Positions 58,141 to 64,000 of a DNA stretch of 64,000 nucleotides are shown here, piece after piece. A model generated the notes under the pieces. It ran no database searches and was not told where the DNA came from. It saw only the letters and a list, made by a program, of their open reading frames with translations. The DNA comes from Halobellus inordinatus (GTDB taxonomy: Archaea; Halobacteriota; Halobacteria; Halobacteriales; Haloferacaceae). The first letter of the stretch is position 1. Each line of letters begins with the position of its first letter. The stretch lies in NCBI RefSeq assembly GCF_024464655.1, contig NZ_JANHAV010000007.1, forward strand, positions 121,082-185,081, given 5' to 3'. The position numbers were made by a program, and so were the translations under genes.

Positions 58141-59472
58141 TTAGTCTTCGACCACCACGAGATCGGCTTTGTACTCCGAGAGCTCGATGTCGTCGAGATC
58201 GACCAGTCGCGGTTCGACGCGGACTTTCAGGTGCGATCGGACTGCGTCCACGACGTCGCCGGCGATCTCGTCTTCGCTCCGTGCAGTGTCCGGGTCGACG
58301 ACGACCTCTAGCGGGATCGGCTTCTCGAAGTGGACCTGGTCGGCGTCGGGGACGACCACGCGGACGTGCGGCTGGGCGCCGTCGACGTCGGAGACGACGT
58401 CGCGGAGCGCGGAGGGAAAGACGTTCATCCCCTTGTAGATCAGCATATCGTCGGTGCGACCGATGCACTGGATCTTCGGGGAGGTCCGCCCGCACTCGCA
58501 TTCGGTTCCGGTGACCCGTGCGACGTCGCCGGAGCGGAACCGGAGCAGCGGCGTCGCTTCGCGCTGGAGCGGCGTGTAGACGAGTTCGCCCTCGGCGCCA
58601 TCCTCGAAGGGGACCACCTCCTCGGTCTCGGGATCGACGAGTTCCACGTGGGCGTGTTCCTGTCCGTGGAAGTGCATCCCGTTCTCGGCCTCGCACTCGG
58701 ACCACAGACACGCCACGACGTCCCCCAGACCCATTATTTCACGGACGTCTGTGGCGTCCCAGGCGTCGTAGAGATCTTCGCGAATCTCGGGGTTCGCGAT
58801 ACCGGGGCCGCCACCGCCGATGAGCTTCGTGACAGGGAGTTCGTCGACGTCGTGATCGAGCAGTTCGGGGGCGCGCTCGGAGAGGTATCGGAGATGCGAC
58901 GTCGTCGTGAAGAGGACGTCGCCGTCGAGGTCGGTCGTGGCGGAAAGGAGTCGCTCCGTCGTCCCACCGCCCGCTGGGACGACGTTGCTGCCGAGTTTCG
59001 TCAGCCCCTCGAAGTAGGGCGTGCCCCCGGGGACCATCGTCTGGCCGACGCCGAAGATGAGGGTGTCGTCCGGTCGGATGCCCGCAGCGTAGAAACACCG
59101 CTTGAGGACCTGGTTCCACTTCTTTCTGTCTCGCTCGGTGAGGCCGAAGTACGTCGGCTTACCCGTCGTCCCAGACGAGGAGATCGTCCGGTTTAGTCGC
59201 TCTGTCGCCACGGCTTGGTGCTCTCCGAGCGGTCTCTCAGGGTCGGTGTCGGCCTGACACGCCCGTTCGTCGTCCTTCGTCGTGAACGGCACAGCACGAA
59301 GCGCCTCGATCGAGTCGATGTCCTCCGGATCGATGCCCCACTCGTCGAACTTCCGCTGGTAGTATTCGGACTCCGCGGCGAGGTAGTCGACTTGTTGATC
59401 GAGAAGTTCGCTGTGACGCTCTTGGATCTCTGCCCACGGTTCGGTCTCTATGGAATCGTATACGTCGCTCAT
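58141..59472 (-). CDS. PaaK-type CoA ligase (phenylacetate/aryl-acid family)
   Basis: This is a 443-residue AMP-forming ligase of the phenylacetate-CoA ligase family. It has the N-terminal QERHSELLDQQVDYLAAESE, the P-loop ISSSGTTGKPTYFGLTERDR, a GGGGPGIANPEIREDLYD segment and MGLGDVVACLWSECEAENGM. The C-terminal GRTDDMLIYKGMNVFPSALR hinge region is conserved. Members activate phenylacetate, benzoate-like acids or dicarboxylates. In the Aromatoleum acetophenone pathway an AMP-forming ligase activates the carboxylation product benzoylacetate; this enzyme could play that part (inference). It is convergent with the carboxylase operon. Confidence 0.88.
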   Translation of the reverse strand: MSDVYDSIETEPWAEIQERHSELLDQQVDYLAAESEYYQRKFDEWGIDPEDIDSIEALRAVPFTTKDDERACQADTDPERPLGEHQAVATERLNRTISSSGTTGKPTYFGLTERDRKKWNQVLKRCFYAAGIRPDDTLIFGVGQTMVPGGTPYFEGLTKLGSNVVPAGGGTTERLLSATTDLDGDVLFTTTSHLRYLSERAPELLDHDVDELPVTKLIGGGGPGIANPEIREDLYDAWDATDVREIMGLGDVVACLWSECEAENGMHFHGQEHAHVELVDPETEEVVPFEDGAEGELVYTPLQREATPLLRFRSGDVARVTGTECECGRTSPKIQCIGRTDDMLIYKGMNVFPSALRDVVSDVDGAQPHVRVVVPDADQVHFEKPIPLEVVVDPDTARSEDEIAGDVVDAVRSHLKVRVEPRLVDLDDIELSEYKADLVVVED

Positions 59473-59618
59473 TCATCCGGGTCTCAACCCGGAGAGAATT
59501 ATATCTTTGGCAACGAATGCCATATTGGACCAGGCTGATCGCGGTACAGTCCACTCGTCTCGTCTTCGGACACTGAACGTCCAGCACACCGCAGCGTGCG
59601 TCGCCCGAGCCGAGAGAG

Positions 59619-60626
59619 CTACTCTCTGACTGCCTCCCGGCGCCCGGCGATCAGATCGAAGTCGGCTTCGGTATCGCCCAGAACGAACAGCGCGTAGTAC
59701 CGGAGGTACGTCTGCACGGGGACGGCGACGAGCAGACCGAGGACGAAGATCGCGAGGACGAAGATCAGGGCCGCAGCGGCGATCAGAATCCACCCGACAA
59801 TTTCGACCACGGAGAGGAGCGCGACGCCCACGAGACCCACGATTCCGAGCGGGATCGCGGCCACGAGGGCGCCCAGAACTGTCGCGATGCTCGCGAGGAT
59901 ACCTGCCGCGATCTGAAGGATAAACGAGACGACCGCGTAGGCGAGATACTGCTTCCACTGCCCGGTCAGCGTAGGCCAGAATCGCCGCCACGAAGCGAGC
60001 AACGCTCGGTCCTCGAGGAGCATAATCGGGACGACGAAGTTCGTCGTGAACCCACCGACGAGACCGCTGACGATTCCAACGACGACGAAAACCGGAATTG
60101 CGAGAAACACCAACCCGAGTGCGAAGCCACCATCGCCAACGAGAAGCGGCCACAGGATCGCCGCGAGGATGGCGACGATGACGGTCAGCGTGAGTAGGCC
60201 GAATAAAAGTCGAAATCCGAACAGTCGGGCGCCCAACCGCCAGCGGTCGCGCCAGTAACTTCGAATCGACACTGCCTCTCGGCGGAGAGATTCGACGAAG
60301 ACGAACTCCATCACCGATCCCACGAACAGGAATCCGAGGAGGATCGAAGCGATAAGCGCGAAGATGACCGCGATCACGAGCAGTTCGACGCCGCCGGGAG
60401 CAGCGAACTCCGGCGACGGTGTCCCCGAGGGGAGCGGGGCTTCGGAACCGGGACCGGGGCCGGTCGGCGCGCTACCAGTGAACTGAAACGGTGCGAACCC
60501 GCCGGTACCGCCGACGAAGAAGATGACCACTGCCAACCGCAGCCATCGGCCTCGATCGAACGGCCAGAGAAACGCTCGCGTCGCTTCGATCGCGTCGTCG
60601 ATCGCTTCGACAGCGTAGAGCGTCAT
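59619..60626 (-). CDS. Polytopic membrane protein, haloarchaeal family
   Basis: This 335-residue protein has about seven hydrophobic segments. The first follows RGRWLRLAVVIFFVGG; later ones include GVELLVIAVIFALIASILLG and LARLFGFRLLFGLLTLTVIV-like helices. A Pro/Gly/Ser-rich extracytoplasmic loop (residues 45-75) follows the first segment. It resembles glycerophosphodiester-phosphodiesterase-type or stage-II-like membrane families only weakly; haloarchaea carry many such proteins of unknown role. The sequence DDAIEATRAFLWPFDRGRW at the N-terminus is distinctive. It has no catalytic motif that I recognise. Confidence 0.75.
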   Translation of the reverse strand: MTLYAVEAIDDAIEATRAFLWPFDRGRWLRLAVVIFFVGGTGGFAPFQFTGSAPTGPGPGSEAPLPSGTPSPEFAAPGGVELLVIAVIFALIASILLGFLFVGSVMEFVFVESLRREAVSIRSYWRDRWRLGARLFGFRLLFGLLTLTVIVAILAAILWPLLVGDGGFALGLVFLAIPVFVVVGIVSGLVGGFTTNFVVPIMLLEDRALLASWRRFWPTLTGQWKQYLAYAVVSFILQIAAGILASIATVLGALVAAIPLGIVGLVGVALLSVVEIVGWILIAAAALIFVLAIFVLGLLVAVPVQTYLRYYALFVLGDTEADFDLIAGRREAVRE

Positions 60627-61158
60627 CGTCGCTGCTCCCGCGCCAAGAGCGCATTCGGCTCGGACGTTCGTCCTGGTTGGTGCCGTTCGTGCGTCGGCGT
60701 CGGTCGGTCTATCGGGACGTGTCTCGGTTGATGGCGTGGGTCGTCTCTATCGTTGGAGGTCGCGTGCGGGGAACCAATCCGTAGCATTGCATCTCATAAC
60801 CTCTCACCATAACAAAATAACACTTTTGCAACCAAACAAGCGAGATGAGAGAATATAGCGAGCGTTCATATTCGTATAAGTATACCATAATGAATCTTAA
60901 ATACCACATATATGATAATATCTTCTAAATATAAAATATTTTATCTATTTTCCAATCATCTATTATGTATATTTTGTGTATGGATGTACGCTAAATCTAT
61001 GGAAAAATGGAATTAGCTGTAAAATAGTTTTATCCTAGTACAATTCATTAAATAGATATTTTTCTACACTCATTGTGATGATGTTTTGTTCGGCCCAGAA
61101 ACGGAGCGTAATATATCCGATCCAATAGTATTTTGAGAGACTGTCTCAGCAGAGGAGT
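60627..61158. other. AT-rich intergenic region, no gene seen
   Basis: These 532 bp lie between the membrane protein and the EamA permease, with both genes reading outward. From about 60790 to 61090 the DNA is strongly AT-rich (runs such as CTAAATATAAAATATTTTAT), unlike the rest of the window. A minus-strand frame at 60709-60909 is Tyr/Val-rich and lacks a family; I treat it as chance. Confidence 0.5.
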
Positions 61159-62028
61159 ATGAACGACGAGACAGTCGGCATCGCACTGGTGGTCGCCTCT
61201 GCCGTCGGTTTCGGAACACTCGGGATATTCGGCGTCATCGCCGCCGATGCGGGTCTCACAATCCCGACCGTTCTCGCGCTCCGGTTCGGTCTCGCATCGG
61301 TCGTCGTCTGGGCGGTGCTTTGGCACCGTGGCACGTTCCGACTGCCCAGCGGCCGAATTCTCGCGATCGCGTTCGCTCTCGGAGCCGGTGGATACGCGAC
61401 GCAGAGCGCCCTGTATTTCTTCGGCCTCGAATTTATGAGCGCAGGAATGGTCGCGATCGTCCTCTACACCTATCCGGCGTTCGTCGTCTGTTTGACTGCG
61501 CTTCTCCACCCTGAACGGGTGACACCGACACTGGTGGGTGCACTGGGACTCTCGATCGGCGGGGTCGCCCTCGTTACCGGGGTCGATCCGGTCGGCGTCG
61601 ATCCGCGGGGCGTCCTCGTCGTTCTCGGAGCCGCGTTCGCGTACTCGCTGTACATCATCGTGAGCCAGCGAGCGCTCACGACGGTCGACGCCGAGACGCT
61701 GACGGCGTTCGTGTTACCCGCGGCCGCCACGAGCTTCTTTGTATTCGGCATCGGAACGGGACGGTTTGCGATGCCGGTCGGAGCCACGGCCTGGGGGTCC
61801 GTGTTGGCGATCGCGACTCTCGCGACGGTCGTGCCAGTCCTCACCTTCTTCGCCGGCATCGCAAAGATCGGAGCGAGTCGAGCGAGCATCATCAGCACTG
61901 CCGAACCGGGCGTGACTGTGGCTCTCGGGGCGCTCGTTCTGGGCGAGTCGGTTTCCGTCGTGACACTCGTCGGTGGTACTCTCGTCGTCGCCGGCGTGAT
62001 CCTCATCCAACGGGAAGGAACCGCCTGA
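61159..62028 (+). CDS. EamA/DMT family permease
   Basis: This 289-residue protein has ten predicted helices in two EamA repeats. It is a paralogue of the gene at 4745: both begin with a M(N/R)(D/E)ETVG motif (MNDETVGIALVVASAVGFGT). The second repeat ends with FFAGIAKIGASRASIISTAEPG and a final GGTLVVAGVIL helix. It should move a small metabolite or amino acid; the substrate is unknown. The stop is only 4 bp from the right end of the IS605 element at 62032, so the element inserted right behind the gene without damaging it. Confidence 0.85.
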   Translation: MNDETVGIALVVASAVGFGTLGIFGVIAADAGLTIPTVLALRFGLASVVVWAVLWHRGTFRLPSGRILAIAFALGAGGYATQSALYFFGLEFMSAGMVAIVLYTYPAFVVCLTALLHPERVTPTLVGALGLSIGGVALVTGVDPVGVDPRGVLVVLGAAFAYSLYIIVSQRALTTVDAETLTAFVLPAAATSFFVFGIGTGRFAMPVGATAWGSVLAIATLATVVPVLTFFAGIAKIGASRASIISTAEPGVTVALGALVLGESVSVVTLVGGTLVVAGVILIQREGTA

Positions 62029-62031
62029 AGG

Positions 62032-62165
62032 TTGACCTCCTCCTCCGCGTGAACGCGGAGGAATCCCACCACGGGATTTCAGGCCGAGCGTGGCCCTACG
62101 GTTTCAAGACGCATACGTTCCACGCGTCACTTGCTGGGTTTCAGCATCCGTGTGGCTGTCTTGTG
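62032..62165 (-). ncRNA. Candidate omega (reRNA) guide RNA
   Basis: The noncoding right end and the last 60 bases of tnpB match those of the solo element at 23396, including the 8-bp hairpin and the following GGATTCCTCCGCG-side sequence. The guide would come from the tail end of the EamA gene flank just below 62032. Because tnpB is frameshifted here, this RNA could serve only the intact TnpB in trans. Limits are approximate. Confidence 0.4.
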
Positions 62166-63394
62166 GGGCGGTCAAACGCCCCCCATCCTCAGCCGAGTCA
62201 TCGTCGTTCTCGTGTTCTTTGAAACGACTCTCTCCGCTGAGGTAGCGGTCTGCGATGTTCACCGCTCCGTTCACGTCCGCTTGGTACTCGCCCATCCAGC
62301 ACGCATCGTTCGTACACTTGAACGTCGCCTGTTGTGGGCGGTATCCTACCCCACCGCACGCATGGCACTCTTTCGAGGTGTTTCGCGGGTTCACCGTCTC
62401 GACGGGGATACCCTTCTCGACGGCCTTGTAGCGTATCTGCGCGTGGAGTTTGGCGAATCCCCATCCGTGGAGACGACGGTTCATATACGCGCCGTAGTCC
62501 ATATTCTCCCGTATGTACGTCAGGTCTTCCAGAACAAGAACGGGATTCTCAACGGATTCGGCGTACTCCACGACTTCGCGGGTGACGCGGTGGAACACGT
62601 CGTCTATCTGGTTCCACAGGTCGTCACCGAAGGACTCCGCGATACGCTCGCTTCCGCGAGTCTGAAGTCGCCTCGTGGCGGTGAAGTAGGTCTTGCGAAG
62701 CCGACGAACAGTCTTGCCCTCGTCGGCCCACAGTTCGGGAGCGGTCGGAGAACCGTACCTGTCACGGTGACACACCGTGACAAGACTCGCTTCTCCCAAT
62801 GTCCACGCCTATCGGCGTCCTGTCGAGCCCAGCGAGACAGGGCTCGCCAGACTCGTCTGGCGGCGTCCGCTCGTCGGCGGACGCCTCAGATTGCTCGGCC
62901 ACGTCGCGGGTAGCGGTGACGTGGAGATACCACGTTCCGTTCCGCTCGAAGAGCCGACTCTCACCCATTTCGGCGTCGTCTGCGTACAACGCTTCAAGCC
63001 ACTCCCGCTGTTCGGGATTGGCGCGTGCCGGAATCCAGAGGTGGTAATCCTCGTGGTGCGGGACTTTGACGTACCACTCGATAGCGTTCTGTGGCTGGTG
63101 GTCGAGTTGCAGTCCCTCGTTGGTGAACCGTATCGGGTGGTCATCGTGCAGTGCGTCGGCGTTGTAGCTGTTCCCACAGAGCTGTGGGACGTACTTCTTG
63201 AGGGCGTTTTTGGCGTAGCCGCTCAGGTCGTACTCGACAACCACGTCGTTGGCGGCAGACTGTGTGTCACAGTCAGCGGCGAAGGCGGCCTGAAGCGCCT
63301 GCTGGTAGGCGTCCCGCGTCTCACGAAGCTTCTGTCGCTTGTGGACGTTCGGGTCCACAAGCTTCAGTTCGAGCGTTTTCGTGAGTTCGGTCAC
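62104..63394 (-). pseudogene. tnpB: tnpB, frameshifted
   Basis: Two overlapping frames together cover a full TnpB. The N-terminal part, from GTG 63394 (VTELTKTLELKLVDPNVHKR), runs to TPIGVDIG. The rest resumes in another frame as GEASLVTVCHRD and continues to VTRGTYAS. Compared with the intact copy at 23471, one G has been added in the run GACATTGGGAGAAG (around 62790-62800), directly after the first RuvC aspartate. All other motifs (LEDLTYIRENMDYG, CHAC, CTNDAC, ADVNGAVNIADRY) are intact. The change is recent or the product is made by rare frameshifting. The start overlaps the tnpA stop by 4 bp. Confidence 0.88.
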
Positions 63395-63780
63395 GCTTGG
63401 GCCTCCTTGTGTCGGTTGATGTAGTTCTCGACAGTTTCGCTGGAGACGTGGCCGGCTGTTCCGGCGTAGTAGCCGCGTGCCCACCGGATTTTCTCGCCGT
63501 CGTGGTCGGCGTGGCGGTGGTTGTACTTCCGCGAGGAAATGCCCTTGAACCAGTTGGCGAGCAGTGATGGGCTGTGTTTGGGCGGGCTACTGACGAACAG
63601 GTGAACGTGGTCGGGCTGAACAGTCAGGTTTTGAATGTCCAAGCCTTTCTCGTCGGCAATTTCGTGGAGGATGGATTCCACACGGTCGGCAACCTCTCCC
63701 GTCAGTACCGCGTTGCGGTACTTCGGGAGCCACACTATGTGGTAGTTGAGGTTGTAGGTTGCGTGCCGTGTGGTCTTCAT
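63391..63780 (-). CDS. tnpA: TnpA, Y1 HUH transposase of IS200/IS605
   Basis: This 129-residue transposase has the HUH metal motif His58-x-His60 in QPDHVHLFVSSPPKHSP and the catalytic Tyr120 in SSETVENYINRHK. It matches the standard length and order of the family (NYHIVWLPKYRNAVLTGEVA at the N-terminus). It cuts single-stranded DNA at hairpin-marked ends and reinserts next to a short fixed target. It is intact and could also mobilise the tnpA-less element at 23396 and perhaps the palindromic elements in this window. It is the first gene of the element, upstream of tnpB. Confidence 0.95.
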   Translation of the reverse strand: MKTTRHATYNLNYHIVWLPKYRNAVLTGEVADRVESILHEIADEKGLDIQNLTVQPDHVHLFVSSPPKHSPSLLANWFKGISSRKYNHRHADHDGEKIRWARGYYAGTAGHVSSETVENYINRHKEAQA

Positions 63781-63915
63781 CCGTGCTACACACTATGGTT
63801 ATACGCGGAACAGGCGCAATACCACGGCCTCCAGGCCGTGGATACGCGCCGTCACACCGGGCAACAGACCACTGTTCAAACGGTTTTCCTGAGTTCCCCA
63901 CGGTGACGTTTAAGT

Positions 63916-63992
63916 GACAGGCCAACCTATATCGAGGTAGGAATCGGTCGGAACGGAGCGGATTCCGAACCGTCCTTCGGAGGCGGCCTGTC
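63916..63992. other. 77-nt structured segment, possible ncRNA
   Basis: The ends GACAGGCC (63916-63923) and GGCCTGTC (63985-63992) pair perfectly. Between them three arms can form: ACCT-atatcg-AGGT, CGGT-CGGAA / TTCCG-AACCG, and TCC-ttc-GGA. The layout resembles a cloverleaf, but the tRNA T-arm sequence is absent and no anticodon can be placed. A TATA-like TTTAAG just upstream (63909-63914) is too close to be its promoter unless the transcript starts downstream. It may be a palindromic element, the start of a structured RNA running past the window edge, or part of the IS flank. Confidence 0.35.
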
Positions 63993-64000
63993 CGCCCACC

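Larger units (their letters stand above)
62032..63841 (-). mobile_element. IS200/IS605-type element with tnpA and broken tnpB
   Basis: The right end begins at TTGACCTCCTCC (62032), with the hairpin CCTCCGCG-tgaa-CGCGGAGG (62042-62061) shared with the element at 23396. The genes tnpB (frameshifted) and tnpA follow on the minus strand with a 4-bp overlap (GTGA). Upstream of tnpA a perfect 20-bp hairpin, CCACGGCCT-cc-AGGCCGTGG (63822-63841), is the probable left-end recognition hairpin. No target duplication or inverted terminal repeats are expected for this family. The outer left boundary may lie up to about 20 bp beyond the hairpin. Confidence 0.88.

Noticed and set aside
60709..60909. 66-residue Tyr/Leu-rich frame in the AT-rich spacer
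   Set aside because: It lies in AT-rich DNA, unlike haloarchaeal codon use, and has no neighbours or motif.
63900..64000. Start of SRP (7S) RNA, RNase P RNA or a tRNA at the window edge
   Set aside because: I could not find the GAGGAAAGUC core of RNase P RNA, an SRP helix-8 tetraloop pattern or a T-arm; only generic stem-loops are visible, so it is kept as a structured segment of unknown type.
1..64000. A dedicated antiviral defence or toxin-antitoxin locus
   Set aside because: No restriction, CRISPR, retron, CBASS or toxin-antitoxin signature was recognised; the CPBP protease and TnpB alone do not make a defence system.

Overview
The window is a 64-kb piece of a haloarchaeal chromosome (class Halobacteria). 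The evidence is the GC-rich coding sequence with very acidic predicted proteins, AT-rich archaeal-type promoter stretches, ATGA/GTGA-type gene overlaps, a PGF-CTERM surface protein, Tat-exported lipoproteins, a halocyanin-like copper protein, a HiPIP, a JAMM protease of the SAMP-deconjugating type and IS200/IS605-type insertion sequences. No tRNA, rRNA or CRISPR array was recognised.

Layout. 0.3-6.7 kb: surface and membrane genes (PGF-CTERM protein, AI-2E-type permease, halocyanin-like protein with a 30-bp tandem repeat, a transporter/UspA chimera, EamA permease, CPBP protease). 7.2-23.3 kb: a catabolic block. It has an SDR, an MFS permease and a winged-helix regulator, then a five-gene branched-chain-type ABC uptake operon (livK-H-M-G-F). 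Divergent to that is a hydroxyacyl-CoA dehydrogenase/enoyl-CoA hydratase fusion, thiolase and DUF35 operon, followed by an acyl-CoA ligase, a second SDR and another MFS permease. The divergent promoter carries a perfect 13-bp inverted motif. 23.4-25.0 kb: a solo tnpB (IS1341-type) element. 25.0-36.8 kb: housekeeping genes: JAMM protease, rhodanese, DHFR, MsrA, the proC-proB-proA operon, DUF2892 and rhodanese genes, a HAD hydrolase with a kinase-like phosphotransferase, PEP carboxykinase and P5C dehydrogenase. 37-49 kb: small redox and unknown genes, an ADP-dependent sugar kinase homologue divergent from PEP synthase, a phosphoribosyltransferase, a UspA pair, a rhodanese, a YeiH-type exporter and a soluble chemotaxis transducer.

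49.3-59.5 kb holds the most interesting locus: an IclR regulator followed by a tight five-gene operon (HyuA-like 674 aa, URO-D-like 318 aa, zinc-ribbon 117 aa, second HyuA-like 714 aa, HyuB-like 686 aa), with a convergent PaaK-type CoA ligase. The subunit number and sizes match acetophenone carboxylase (ApcA-E) rather than three-subunit acetone carboxylase. I infer an archaeal ATP-dependent ketone carboxylase pathway. Its product would be activated by the ligase and could be cleaved by thiolase chemistry such as that encoded at 15-19 kb. Two 18-bp boxes flanking the IclR gene are candidate operators.

59.6-64 kb: a membrane protein, an AT-rich spacer, an EamA permease and an IS605-type element with intact tnpA and a one-base frameshift in tnpB next to the first RuvC aspartate.

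Dispersed structure: four palindromes of exactly 80 bp (163, 19161, 30699, 47527) from two sequence families share the right-hand flank CAGTT. Three lie at or just past the 3' end of a gene. Other palindromic structures are at 24908, 30368 and 63916.
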